NCBI GenBank assembly: GCA_008802785.1
Contig: VUYT01000034.1
Span: 1-64,000, forward strand
Source: Symmetrospora coprosmae
Lineage: Eukaryota; Basidiomycota; Cystobasidiomycetes; Symmetrosporaceae
Direction of reading: 5' to 3'
DNA: 64,000 nucleotides
Part shown: one piece after another, positions 1-12,499 of the stretch
Layout: the number at the start of each line of letters is the position of its first letter
Position numbering within the stretch: position 1 is the first letter of the stretch
Made by a program: the position numbers and the translations under genes
The notes under the pieces: model-generated
What the model saw: only the letters and a program-made list of their open reading frames with translations
Database searches by the model: none
Told to the model about the DNA's origin: nothing

Positions 1-778
1 ATTGACGCGTCCGCCAGGCCCGTGCTGAATAGGCGGTGGCGGCCCGGGACCTGCCCTGAGCGACCTTGACGCTTACACGCGCTCACCGCTCCCGGCACGA
101 GCCGTCAGGTCAGAGCAAAGCTACGGAGATCACAAGCATTGCATTACAATGTCATACGCTACGATAGTCGTGATAGAGTAGTGACTTTGCATCTTTGTCT
201 CGCCTGGGCCTGCCTCGACTCAAGATCCGCGGTCGGGTCCCCGCCCACGCTCAAGAGTCGGGCTACACGTTGGAGGCGCAGGATCGTCCATCAAAGGTTA
301 TTGCTCGAGTATCGACGGCGATCCGGACCTTCAGCGCGTACGGCGATGTGTATGCGCGGCTCTAGAGCGTTTCTTCTGCCTGGCCATATGCATCCATCCG
401 CAGACGCGAGGTCCGCCCCGCCGCGGCCCCTCCCCGGGTCACGTCGGAGTCGCGCTTGCCTCACCTGGCCAAAGGTAGGCTGGTACAGGTATCTGTACAG
501 TAGCTTGAGCCCTACAGCCCGGCTCTCTGCACTATATCGGTGTTCTGCTTGCTGCTGATGCCGTCCTTCGGGTCGGGTCGGTCAGCTCACCGTACCCGGT
601 CTTCTTTTTTTGGAGGCCTCGAGTACGGACGTCATGCATACGAAAGACGGAGCTTCTTCGCGGTCAATCAGCTTCAGTGCACGCAGGCTCCTATTCCGTC
701 AGACATAGCAGGAAAAGGCACTGAAGACCCTCAGCTTTTGCCTTCTCTCCTTCCCCTTCTCCTTCCACATCCTCCATC
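1..778. other. 5' flank with no supported gene
   Basis: No recognisable family was seen in any frame here; the open frames are short and low in complexity. The last 60 bases are pyrimidine-rich and run straight into the start codon of the acid phosphatase-like gene, which fits a fungal promoter or 5' leader. Confidence 0.5.
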
Positions 779-2403
779 ATGCCCTCCCTCCCCATCCACT
801 GCAGCGCCGCTCTGCTAACGGTTATCACCGCGGGGAGGACCCTGGCGCAATCAGGCTCGGCCTCGTTCAGCACGGCCAACTCGTTCGACGTCCTCTACCA
901 CCAGGGTGCGAACTCACAGTACCACGTTTCCGGCTTCCCAGAACCGCTGGGGATCAGTCCACCACGAGGTTGCAACGTCACGCGGGCCGCCTATGTCGTC
1001 CGGCACTGCCCCATCACCCCATCCTCGTTCGACTCGTCGAGCGCCATCGAGCCTTTCCTCCAGAAGCTCGGCAACGCCTCGGTCGACTGGGAGAGCACGG
1101 ACGACCTCGCCTTCCTCGCGACTTACACGCGCCTCCCGCTCTCGGTGGGACTCTCGATGCCGACGGAGCGCGGACTCGACGAGGCAAGGCAGCTCGGTGC
1201 CAGCTTTGCACAGAGGCTGGCTCGCAGCGACGATGGCATGGGCCAGCTCCGCAACCCCACCGAGATCTGGGCGTCCTCGGCGAACCGCACCGTCGAGAGT
1301 GCTCACGCATTCGCAGAAGGATTCACGGGAGGGAGGAACGCCACCGTCCTGCAGTCCATCTATGAGGGAGAGGAGGACGGAGCAGACAGCTTGACACCGT
1401 ACGAGAGCTGCAATGCCTACTCGGGCAGCTCGGGCAGCGAGCAGTCTACGGTGGGTGGCCGAGAACAGCGCTTCTTCCTAAACAGCATCGCTGACAGAGC
1501 GCGCCCCGCGCACTCGCAGACCTTCCGCCAGCAGTACACGGCACCCATCGCTGCCCGCTTCAACGCCCAGATGGCCGCTGTGAACGGAACGCTCACGAAC
1601 GGGACCGCCTTCGATTTCACGCAGTCGGATATCTTCGGGATGCAGCTGCTCTGCGGGTACGAGTACAATGTGCGAGGAAGCTCGCCGTTCTGCTCGACCG
1701 AGCTGTTCAGCACGGCCGAGTGGACGCAGTTCGAGTACGCGCAGGACTTGATGTACTTCTACAACTCGGTCGGCTATGGCGCGCCAGACGGCCTCGCGGG
1801 TAGCATCGGCATGCCCTGGGTCAACGCGTCCGTCGACCTCCTCTTTGCCGACGAGAGCGAGCAGGACGCCTACTTTTCGTTCGTTCATCGCGAGTGAGTG
1901 CGGGGCTGGGGCGTCTGCCAACGAGAAGAGATCAAATCTAGCATGGAAGCGGGGCAGCAGGAGCTGACTCGTTTGCGCCCGTCGCGTTCTGCAGGGTCCC
2001 ACCGACCGTCTACGTCGCCCTCGGCCTCTTCAACAACTCTGCTTTCTCCGCCGGCGACGACATCAATGCCACCATGCCAGTCAATACGGTGAACCCAACG
2101 CGACAATGGCGCTCGTCGACTCTCCTCACGTACCTCACAAACGTGGGCATCGAGCGCCTCTCGTGCAACGCGTACGGCTACACACCCGGCGAGTACTACC
2201 GCATCGTGACGAGCGGGACCCCGCAGCGGCTTGCAGGGTGCATCGACGGGCCGGGCGGCGTCACCTGCAGCCGGCAGCGATTTGAGCAGTGGATCAACGA
2301 GAGGCAGGCCCTCTTCCCTGCCTTCAGCGGCGCGTGCGACGTCGACTATGCCAACTCGACAGATACGCTCGATATCTACAACATTCCTGCGGTTCGGTTC
2401 TAG
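779..2403 (+). CDS. secreted histidine-acid-phosphatase-like protein
   Basis: Two exons, 779-1893 and 1995-2403, joined across a GTGAGT...CAG intron; 507 aa. The N-terminus (PIHCSAALLTVITAGRTLAQ) is a likely signal peptide, and several N-x-S/T sites follow, so the product is probably secreted or wall-bound. The phosphoglycerate-mutase/histidine-acid-phosphatase fold is indicated by VVRHCPITP around residue 80, the core segment ANRTVESAHAFAEGF around residue 168, and a late motif VHREVPPTVYVALGLFNN. In classic enzymes the first motif is RHGxRxP and the late one is HD. Here the nucleophile-like RH is kept, but the glycine is a cysteine and the HD aspartate position reads HRE. The family hydrolyses phosphomonoesters such as phytate; activity of this variant is uncertain. 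The splice restores frame exactly and the C-terminus is intact. Confidence 0.82.
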
Positions 2404-2805
2404 CAGTCCTACTTTGTTAGCACATAGGAGGTGGATATCGAACGAAGCACAATGTTGAGCTCATCATATACGGGAGCGACTGTACTCCTAGAGCGAAAAG
2501 CAATCTTCCCAGGATGCGGACATGTGCTGTGAAACGAGGCCCAGCTTGCCACTTCTCGCACGGCGGAGAGGTGATGAGGGCACGACGGCTCCGCTATAAT
2601 CCTGAGCGCGAAGTGGGTCAGAAGTAAACACGGACGGGGCTTGCGTACACAGCGTGTTGCGAACGTACGCCGAAGAGGGTCCCGAATGTGACGTGAGCAG
2701 CGCCATTTGCATTGCTCAGCACGACAAGGGGGTAAAGGAGGATGAATGGCTACACGGGACAACGACTAACGGAGGAGAAGCAGAGAGGAGCGGGTCGTGT
2801 ACCGC
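2404..2805. other. convergent intergenic region
   Basis: This lies between the 3' ends of the phosphatase-like gene (plus) and polyubiquitin (minus). No conserved coding segment was seen; it presumably carries both terminators and polyadenylation signals. Confidence 0.5.
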
Positions 2806-4027
<1,222 letters not shown>

Positions 4028-4299
4028 GATGGCTTATGGGTGGATGTGTGTGTGTGTGCTCTGCGTCTGAGTATGAGATTGTCCTGGCTGTGGTTGGAGC
4101 AGAGGAGAGAGGCGAGCCAGGGTGCGGCGAGGGTGCGCCGTGCTTATGGAGGGGCAGGCCTCGCCACATGGGTAGATGGTGGCAAACTGGGGCAGATGAC
4201 GCGGAACACCCTAGAATTAACAAACACGCACATACACACACACGTCTAGATACAGCAATTACCGAGAAGCATCCCCGTCAACATCCCACTGAGATCCAA

Positions 4300-7200
4300 T
4301 CAGATCAGACTGCCCCAAGGGCTATTGCCGTTTGGTGGTGGTGGCGGCTGCTGCTGCTGCTGTTGCTGTCCACTCGATGATGAGGGAGCAGCACCGCCAA
4401 AGAAGCTACCGCTCGAGACTGCATTCATCCCTCCAGCCTGCCCAAGAGCGCCCGCACCTGTAGGCATCGTGCTCAGCCGGAACGGGTTGGCCGTGCCAGT
4501 GGCCTGCGGCTGCAGCGCCTGTGTCTGCGGTTGCGAGAGCGATTGCGGTTGCTGCGCGGACAGCGAGAAGCTGCTACTAGAACCGGCCCCGCCCATGAAG
4601 GACGACGACGAAGCAGAGCCGAAAGCACCTCCGAGCAGATTGCCGCCCGGACTCGTCGCCTGTGGCCCCGTACCCGACTGTCCCTGCGCCTGCTGCGGTT
4701 GTCCGGGAGATGGCAGTCCCGTCCCCGCCGAGCTGGAGCTGCCCTTTTGCTCCGCAAACAGCGATGCCCCAAAGCTCGAACTCGGCTGGAACGGCTTGAC
4801 GCTCGACCCGCCAAACCCAGTCGCTTGCGGCTGGAGCGCTGGAGCGGGCGCCTGCTGCTGCTGCTGCTGCTGCTGCTGCGAAGCGGAAGAAGGTGCCTGT
4901 CCGGTGAACGACGAAAAGGCGAAAGAAGGGTTAATCGCGCTGCCGCCCCCGTCCGCCTGCCCCTGCCCCTGCGATCCACTCGCGCTCGTGCTGTTGCCAA
5001 AGGCAGGGAGACTCCCAGTCGTGCTGGACGGCAGCCCAGACGGAGCTGCACTGCTCCCACTACCGCCGCCGTTCGCTGGAGACAGCGCCCGCCCAAAGGC
5101 AAAGTCAGAGGCAATGCTCGACATGATGCCCGTCTGCTGCGGCAGCTGCGGCTGTGCAGAGGGTGCAGACGACGACGACGATGAGCCGAACAGGTCGCCG
5201 AACGCGCTGCCGTTCTGTCCAGGACCGTTGCTGCTCGCAAAGGCATTCGTTGACTGCAGCTGCTGCTGCTGCTGCTGCTGCTGCGCCTGCTGCGACTGCT
5301 GCATATTATTCTGGAACGCCTGGAACGCAATCTGGTTCATGCTCGGCGCGGGTGGTTTCGGTGCTTCCGCAGGCGTCGAGCCCGGCGGCGGTGCGAATGG
5401 GTTTCTCGAGCCGGTCGGCTGCGGCGCTAGCGGGTGTGGGTCGCTCGACTGGCGGGCCGGCTGCTGCTGCTGCTGCGCATTGCTCGGAGACAGGAAAGCG
5501 CTGCCTTGTGGAGGCTGTGGCTGCTGCTGCTGCTGCTGCTGGGCCGCGCTTGCCCCGACCGGAGTGGAGGACGGACGCTGGAAGGCATTCATCCCCGTCC
5601 ACTGCGGCTGCAGCTGTAGCATGGACGGCTGCAGACTCTGGCTCTGGCTCTGGTTCTGAGGTGGCTGCTGCTGGCCGAACGGATTCATTCCCGTCATCTG
5701 GCTGTTCAGGCCCATGACGCTCTGCCGGAACGGGTTGACGCCCGTCGCTTGCGGCTGCAGCAAGGCCGCTGGAGGAGGTTGCTGCTGCTGAGGCTGCTGG
5801 AATGTTCCACCTTGGGGCTGCCCGAACGCATTCATGCCGCCCCCGCCGAACGCAGCCATGCCCGTCATCTGCGGGCTGAGCATACCCATTCCCACGGGCT
5901 GCGCCTGCCCGAATGCCATGGCACCCGTCATCTGCGGCACCAACCCTCCAAACGCGCTTTGCCCAGGCATGAAAGGCACCTGCTGCTGCAAGAACGGGTT
6001 GTACGCAGCCTGCTGCTGAAAGTATGCCTGGTTGGGCGAGCCCGTGTTGGGGTCAAACATGGACGTCTGCTCCTGCTCGATCGATTCGAAGAAGTCGACA
6101 AAGGCCTTGCTGCCCTCTGCACTTGGCTTGGATGCGGCGGTGCTGCTCGAGGCGGCACTTGACGAGGCGGCTGCCCCGTTCGACTGCGCGGTGCTCGACT
6201 TCGAGGTAGACTGTTTTGGCGTCGAGGGTGTCGCGTTCGATGACGCAGACGCTACGAGCGCGATTCACGGTCAGTCTGGCCTCAGTCGTCCACTCAGAAA
6301 GGAAGAATGCAAAGGCATACATTTACTTGGCTTGCCCTCTGCGATCTCGCGGTTCTGCTTATATTCTAGCCTGTTTGCCTCAAAGTTGGGGTCTTTGATG
6401 TACTCCTCGAGCGATCCGGCAAGCGAGACTGGGGCCTGCGCAGTTCAGTCCCGCGTTAGCACAGCCTCCGTTCACTTGGGTCGGGTCATCCTACGCACAT
6501 GCTTGAGGTTCGGGATCTGTACGTTCAGGATTCCCTGCATCTTCTTGGCAACCCCCAGGTAGGTGACGACCTTCTCCGTCTGCTTACAGAAGGCCTTGTA
6601 TATCTTGAGGGAGGTGGTAGCGTCTACGTGCGACATCTCAAAGTAGTGCTCGAGGACATTGATGACGCCCTCGTTGACGCTGGTAAAGAGAACGAGGAGG
6701 TCCTTTACGAGGAGGCGGAGCGCGCTCATGGTGACTTCGTCATCTCGGTCCTCGAGGTAGAATTTGCACTCGAGCAGACTGTCCATCATCTTTTGCAGGG
6801 TGGCCACCTCGCGCAGCAGGCCCTTTTCGACATTCAGGCTGCGCAGCTTCTCGCCGCCGTCCCCTCGCCCTTCCGCCCGCCGCTCGCTCCTGTCCCGGAT
6901 GGCGTCCCTCCCCAGAGCCGAGTACGTCTTTAGGCGGGTGTGGAGGTAGAAGGCGTACTTTGTCAGGTTCTGCACGCTGTCGTGCCCGGAGGTGACGCTG
7001 TTCAGGCCGAGGAGGTGCGGCTTCCCCGCGAGAACGGTGAAGGTGTGCTTCTGGTTGCCGTTCCGGATGATGGTGTGGACGAGGATGAGCGCCTTGAAGA
7101 CGACCTGCGGGGTGATGGTCGGACAAAGCGAATGAGCTTGCTTCCCCCGTGCACGCTCCCTTCCCCCGCCCGCTCGGTCGGTCGGTCGAGCAGGCCAGGC

Positions 7201-7562
7201 CAGTCGCAGTCACCCACCGAGCTGTTCGAGTCGCGCAACCTCGGTGCGATGCTCTGTGCGATATCCGATACTGTGTATTCCCCCTCGAAGGTGCCCTGGA
7301 CGAGCGGGTCAATGTACTGCAATGCGGGAAGAGCGATAACGGGGGGCCGCCATCACCATCAAGGAGGACGGGACGCCGTCCGTGTCTCGACGTCAGCATC
7401 CCTGGCCAGCAGCACGGCAGCCATGCCACGTCACATTGTGCAATGCGTATGGACAGCCGGGATGCACGCACCTTTGCCTTCGGGGGAGCATGCTTTGCCT
7501 TTGTCGCGCCTGCAGTGATCCCCGTGCCGTCAGCTTGAGGCCAGCCCGCCTTCCAGCGCCCT

Positions 7563-7593
<31 letters not shown>

Positions 7594-7643
7594 CACAGCG
7601 ACGCACCCTTGACGTGCTTGTCCCAACTGGACGATCCGGTCAT
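4300..7643 (-). CDS. AP180/CALM-type ANTH-domain endocytic clathrin adaptor
   Basis: Six exons: 7607-7643, 7472-7509, 7218-7316, 6499-7104, 6327-6435 and 4300-6251; 946 aa. The start was chosen because MTGSSSWDKHVKG leads into the ANTH signature ATKAKHAPPKAKYIDPLV; basic residues here bind PtdIns(4,5)P2 in the family. The ANTH domain covers roughly residues 5-280. The long tail is disordered and rich in Q, N, G and S. It carries NPF motifs (NPFLQQ, NPFRQS, NPFGQQ, NPFAPP, NPFRLS), which bind EH domains such as those of Ede1 and Pan1. It also has a series of L-x-x-Q-x-T-G sites (LQPQATG, LNSQMTG, LQPQWTG, LSPQMTG), which match the Ark1/Prk1 kinase consensus. The last residues, SPWGSLI, may be a weak clathrin-box-like end. 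Expected role: cargo and clathrin recruitment at the plasma membrane. Coding CAG runs give long spurious open frames on the other strand. Confidence 0.93.
7562..7592. repeat. CAG/CTG trinucleotide repeat in AP180 intron 1
   Basis: About ten near-perfect CAG units lie inside the first intron (7510-7606) of the AP180-like gene, not in its coding sequence. The same triplet also builds the polyglutamine tracts of the last exon, so the locus is generally rich in this repeat. Confidence 0.85.
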
Positions 7644-7664
7644 CTTCCCTGCGCTTTTCCGCGG

Positions 7665-7896
7665 TGACGGACTGGGAATTGGAGCGCTTCTGTTCAAGGG
7701 AATGTCCCTTCCGTAAACGGGTGAGGTTTCGAATACGGCCATCCAAGATGCGGCGGTGTAACTTCAGTGAGAGCTGTGCAGGAGTGTGCACAGTGAGAGC
7801 AGCTCTCCCTCTATCTGTGTCCGACTGCGACGATGGACGGCGTTATGGCGAAAGAGCAAGTTGCAGGATGACGCCTGCCTCTTCCGGCAATAGCCG
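7665..7896 (+). repeat. AP180 upstream segment, left copy of a dispersed duplication
   Basis: About 232 bp immediately upstream of the AP180 start codon. It recurs at 26749-26978 in the same orientation with only a few substitutions and short indels. It begins GACGGACTGGGAATTGGAGC and ends CTTCCGGCAATAGCCG in both places. It does not include the AP180 coding exons, so it probably represents 5' leader and promoter sequence copied with its surroundings. Confidence 0.92.
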
Positions 7897-7947
7897 GATG
7901 ACACACATGTAACTATACAGGTTCACGTCTGTGTCACTCCGGATCCC

Positions 7948-9796
7948 CTACTCTGCCTTCTCCTTGTAACTGATACCTGCGATACTCCCAAGCGCAATCA
8001 CGCATCCTGTCCATATCAGCAGAGCGCCCTGAGGCACCGAGCCCAGGAGGAGGTGGAGAAGACCCATGATGTCAGTGCACTACATTTCAAACGGCTGAAC
8101 AGCCGGTCGAAGGCTTTCGCCGTCAGCAACAGGTCCCGTAACACCCACATAGTTCTCGACGCCGTAGCCGAATCTAGCATGCTGTATCCGTAAGCCATCC
8201 TTGAGCAGGTAGTTCGACAGCGGACCGCTCGCCACGTTTCCGATTCCTCTTGCGAACGCAAAGAGCGCAAACACAACGGGCGGGAGTGATGGATCGTCGC
8301 CGCAGATCTTGGTGATGAGGGACGTCCATACCGCTGCAAACCCGAGGCCGAAAAAGCCAAAGAGGAGGCTAAAGACGATCAGGACGGGCAGAGAGGTCGC
8401 GAAACCCCAGAGCAGGAGGCAGGAGAGGGCAGACCCCAGGCAGGAGAGGGTTATGACGACGCGGATGGGCCATCTGTCGCTCAGATGGCCGAGGACAAGG
8501 AGGCCGATGATAGAGGATGCGCTGCGGATCAACGGGAATTGTCACTCAGCGCGTGAGCTCGGGTGAAGTCAACGTCGGCGCTCGACCCACTTCATCATCG
8601 ACACCAGAAGAGTCCCCTTAGACGTTGACAGCCCGAGATCAACAGCGTATGAAGGGAGGTAGATGCTCGGGATGAAGTTGCCCAGGCTGGTCAGCAGCAC
8701 GGCGCCTGTAAAGGCCCAGAAGGGGCTGCTCTTGAGGAAGCTGGTAGGGATGGCCCGCTTCGGAGCGGACTGTGATGACCCTGGTGCACGCTTGGCCACC
8801 GGGATGCGCTCTCTGATGAAGAAGACGGCAACCGCACCCATCAAGCCGTACGAAAGGGCCTAGGTGGCATAGGTCGGTCGTCAGTAGCTTGGATGGCGAC
8901 CTTTCGGGCCCTTTTTAAGGCTCACGAGAGATATCACCGCGGCCTTGTAGCTGAAATGGTCTAGGAGTGCTTGCATCAGCCAGGGAAATAATGCGCCACC
9001 TGGTGTGCGCGTAGGTTGGGTGTTGGGGTGTCTATCAGTAGTTGCGAGTCACCATGCTACGCGCGAGGACCGGGAGCTTCTAACTCACCAACTCCAGTCC
9101 CGCTGTACATAATGCCTGCAGCAAAGCCGCGCCTTCTCTGCCACCACGTGAAGAGCAGGGTTGCCGCTGGCATGTAGTACGTGCATGCTCCGATGGGGTA
9201 CATGATGCCCGCGAAGAGAACGAGATGCCACGGCTTGGTCGCAAAAGCCGCCGCAAGGATGCCAGAGACGGACAGCGCTAGGCCGAAGTACTGCATTGCA
9301 GCTCGGTGCTGCGGATACCGAGCGAGCAATGGGCCTATGATGGCTGCACCCAGATAGAGCAGCCCGGAGCAGAGGGTGGTGCAGATCGTAATGATGCTTG
9401 CATTGGCGGGTCCTGGAAACAGGGAAGTCGACCAGAACTCATGAAAGATGCCAATGGAGAACACGAAACCGAACGCTAGCATCTCTGTTGTCGAGAAACG
9501 CAGAGGTTGTGTGGAGCGGGTATCAGAATGTGGAAGGTGCGCACGAGGGAGGAAAGCCCCGCACCAATGGTGAAGCCAGCAACAAGGAAAGTCCAGGCAT
9601 ATCCAGTATCTGGAGGAGGAATAGCGACCGTTTCTCTCGTTGTTGTCGGACCTAGCGAGCCGGTCGGCGTCGATGGAAAAGATGTCGGGTCTTCTTGATC
9701 ATTGACCGAGAGGAGCCTCGGAGGATAGCTTGGCCCTCGTTCAACCAGGTCTTGGGCGCCATTGGCTTCGCTGTCGCGCATTTGTCCATTCGACAT
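7948..9796 (-). CDS. MFS transporter, monocarboxylate-porter (MCH) type, copy 1
   Basis: Six exons: 9565-9796, 9089-9484, 8926-8999, 8591-8859, 8149-8521 and 7948-8028; 474 aa with no interruption. The start MSNGQMRDSEANG was preferred because the open frame further upstream has no ATG. The first membrane helix follows PPPDTGYAWTFLVAGFTI, where P-P-D-x-G-Y/W is typical of monocarboxylate-porter homologues. Later segments (GIMYPIGACTYYMPAATLLF, GFAAGIMYSGTGVGG) fit helices 4-5, the middle loop carries IRERIPVAKRAPGSS, and the last exon gives GALLIWTGCVIALGSIAG. Substrate unknown; some fungal members move carboxylates, but many are uncharacterised. Exon sizes match copy 2 except for the first exon, so the two are tandem duplicates. 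It lies at the left edge of the sulfur gene block. Confidence 0.88.
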
Positions 9797-9849
9797 ATCC
9801 TCCTCGTCTACTGCTTCGGCGAGAGGCCGAGCCACATCTTCGAAAACAG

Positions 9850-9957
9850 GCGGTTCTGCTCCGCTCTGACCCGCTCAAATGCAATGATATATCATGTAGA
9901 CCTCCCGCTGAGTGTAGCGATCTGAATTGCCTATACAATGGATAACGCAAAGCGCGG
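9850..9957 (+). pseudogene. short relic of the 5' end of the 151-aa orphan gene
   Basis: This stretch resembles the upstream sequence and first codons of the intact orphan gene at 30302 (matching TCTGCTCCGCTC, then AGCGATC, then ACAATGGATAAC against ACAATGGACAAC). It stops about nine bases before the 3' end of MFS copy 2. It marks the edge of the tandem MFS duplication unit: transporter plus the beginning of the neighbouring orphan gene. Confidence 0.6.
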
Positions 9958-9970
9958 CGCTGCAAAACTC

Positions 9971-11798
9971 TCATTCCGACTTCTCCTTGTAGCTGACGCC
10001 CGCAACGCTCCCAAGCGCAATTACGCAACCTGTCCAGAGGAGCAAGGCGCCCTGCGATTGCGAGCGCATACGGAATGGCGTTGAAGCGTATGGACGACAT
10101 CAGCTTTGGGACTGGGAGTGATCGCTCGTGAGGCCAATCGGCCAGAACGGACCACCTACATAATTTTCGACACCGTAGCCGAATCTAGCGTGCTGTATCC
10201 GCAAGCCATCCTTGAGCAGGTAATTGGACAGAGGGCCTGAACAGACATTGCCAATTCCTTTCGTGAACGCAAAGAGTGCGAAAACGACGGGTGGCAGGGC
10301 AGGGTCGTCTCCACAAACTTTTGTGACGAGCGACGTCCCTACCGCTGGGAAGCCGAGGCCGAAGAAGCCAAAGAGGAGGCTGAAGACGATGAGCATTGGC
10401 AGAGATGTTGCGAACCCCCATAGCAAGAGGCAGGAGAAGGCGGAGCCCAGGCAGGACAGGGTGATTACGGCGCGGATAGGCCACCTATCGCTCAGGTATC
10501 CGAGGACAAGAAGACCGACGATAGAGGAAGCACTGCAGATCGATGCGATTCGACACGCAGTACGTCAGCATTCGAGCAGGTAGTCGGTAGCCTCCGACTC
10601 ACTTCATCATCGAGACAAGGAGGGTGCCGCTCAACGTGGACAAGCCAAGATCCACGGCGTATGAAGGCAAGTAGATGCTGGGAACGAAATTGCCCAAGCT
10701 GGTGAGCAGCATCGCGCCAGTGAACGCCCAGAAGGGGCTGCTTTTGAGGAAGGTCAAGGGGATGGACCGCTTGGGTGCACTCTGCGACGAGCCCGGTGCG
10801 CGCCTGGCCACCGGAATACGCTCTCTAATGAAGAAGACGGCAACCGCGCCCATCAGGCCGTACGAGAGGGCCTGAGCGGCATAAGTTGATCGTCAGTAGC
10901 TCTTGTAGCAAGCGGACAGACCATTCTTGGCGCTCACAAGAGAGATTACCGCAGCCTTGTAGCTAAAGTGGTCCAGAAGTGCTTGCATCACCCAGGGAAA
11001 TACACAACCCCCTGACGCGCACGGAGGATTGGGATTTAAGTTGGGAATACCTGTGCAGAAGGGGCAAGATTCGGGAGCCGCCAGACTCACCGACGCCAGT
11101 CCCGCTGTACATGATGCCCGCTGCAAATCCCCGTCTTCTCTGCCACCACGTAAATACCAGGGTGACCGCTGGCATGTAGTAAGTGCACGCTCCGATGGGG
11201 TACATGATGCCAGCGAAAAGAACGAGATGCCAGGGCTCTGTCGCAAAGGCTGTGGCAAGGATGCCAGAGACTGAGAGGGCGAGTCCAGCATACTGCATGG
11301 CGGCTCGATGCTGTGGATAGCGCGCGAGTAGAGGGCCTACGATGCCCGCGACCAGGTATGCCAGACCAGAGCACAGAGTCGTGCAGACGGTAATAGTGCT
11401 CGCAGCTCCAGCACCAGGGAAGAGGGTCGCTGTCCAGTACTCGTGAAAGATCCCGATGGAGAAGATGAAGCCGAAAGCAAGCATCTCTGCGGTCGACCAC
11501 GAAGAAGGAGGCGGGGTGTCCATCAGAATCCAGTGGATGCTGCTCAGAGGCTGATGGACAAGCTCCCACCGATGGTGAAGGCGGCAACAAGGAAAGTCCA
11601 GGCATATCCACAATCTGGAGGTGGAACAGCGACTGTCTCTCTCGTCGTTGTCGGGGTTAGCAAGGCGGCCGGCGTGGGCGGATACGATGTCGGGTCTTCC
11701 TCGCGGACCGAAAGCGCTTTTGGCGTGGAGACCACTGATGCATTCGTGTAGCAATGGCTCCCATTGGCTTCGCTATCGTGCACTTCGCCGTTTGCCAT
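9971..11798 (-). CDS. MFS transporter, monocarboxylate-porter (MCH) type, copy 2
   Basis: Six exons: 11570-11798, 11091-11486, 10938-11011, 10603-10871, 10160-10532 and 9971-10051; 473 aa, intact. It starts MANGEVHDSEANGS and has PPPDCGYAWTFLVAAFTI in helix 1. Five of the six exons have exactly the lengths seen in copy 1; exon 1 is one codon shorter. Intron positions are shared and intron sequences differ more than exons, so the coding copies appear to be under selection. The protein ends SVAGVSYKEKSE, against SIAGISYKEKAE in copy 1. A third, broken copy at 26188-26735 looks closer to this one in its first exon. Likely a plasma-membrane carboxylate-type porter; substrate not inferable. Confidence 0.88.
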
Positions 11799-11841
11799 GG
11801 GTCTTTCGCGTTTTCCGGCAGACTCGGCGTAAACCCGAGGC

Positions 11842-12225
11842 GCCTTCACAGCTCCGAAGTGTCTGAAGAAGACGGTCTGCTCCGCTCTCACTCGAGCATA
11901 CGATAAATCCGCAGACGAGCTTCATCTGAGCACAGCGATCCCACTCTTCACGCACAATGGACAACTCCAAACACCTCTGGAACCCCATCTTCATCCGGAC
12001 CGAGCAGGTAGGTCCGGCGAGTGCAGGAAACGCCGTCTGCGCGAAACGAGGATATAGCGACCCGGGGCTGTAGGCGCGGAAAAGGGTAGCGAAAAGCGCA
12101 GGAGGGAGATACGCAGCGGATGCGTCGATGGCAGGTACGACGACCGGAGAGGCAGGCCTCCAGGGGAGCATGCAGCCCGACGACAAGAGCGAAGTCAAGC
12201 TCGCATTCGGACAGAGCGCACCAAG
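11842..12225 (+). pseudogene. deleted copy of the 151-aa orphan gene
   Basis: It matches the promoter and coding sequence of the intact gene at 30302-30757, starting upstream (CGCCTTCACAGCTCCGAA) and continuing through the start codon (ACAATGGACAACTCCAA). After the codons for SIRAEQ/FIRTEQ, about 145 bp present in the intact gene are missing. The breakpoint lies between two short CGAGCAG repeats of the intact copy. Beyond it the match resumes but the frame is lost. It sits head-to-head with MFS copy 2, just left of the sulfur block. Confidence 0.8.
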
Positions 12226-12499
12226 TCGTATCTCGACGAAAGACGCATCGCTTGAGCTGGTCCGACCTTTCAGACCGCTCTCATCGTGAGCAGCTAAACG
12301 CTGGCACCCTTCGCCCCGTTTCTCCTGCTGCGAGTGTCTCTTTGGCGCAGACATGACAGCAAGAGCAGAGCAGGTATCGCGAGACAAACAAGTGACCAGC
12401 ACTGCGCACGGGACAAGGGCAGAGATTACGAGCCGGTTACTGCTTCCACCTAATAAAACACATCGGGCAGATGTCGGGGCATTTATTCGTACGATCCCT

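Noticed and set aside
139-818. Open frames in the first 800 bases
   Set aside because: Arg- and Ser-rich, without a family match or splice support; more likely chance frames in GC-rich leader DNA.
4325-5659. Long cysteine- and leucine-rich open frame on the plus strand
   Set aside because: It is the antisense image of the polyglutamine- and serine-rich tail of the AP180-like protein; CAG runs read as CTG/TGC on the other strand and are free of stops.
7665-7896. Considered as an insertion sequence or SINE because it occurs twice
   Set aside because: No terminal repeats, poly-A or target-site duplication; both copies match AP180 upstream DNA and travel with host gene fragments.
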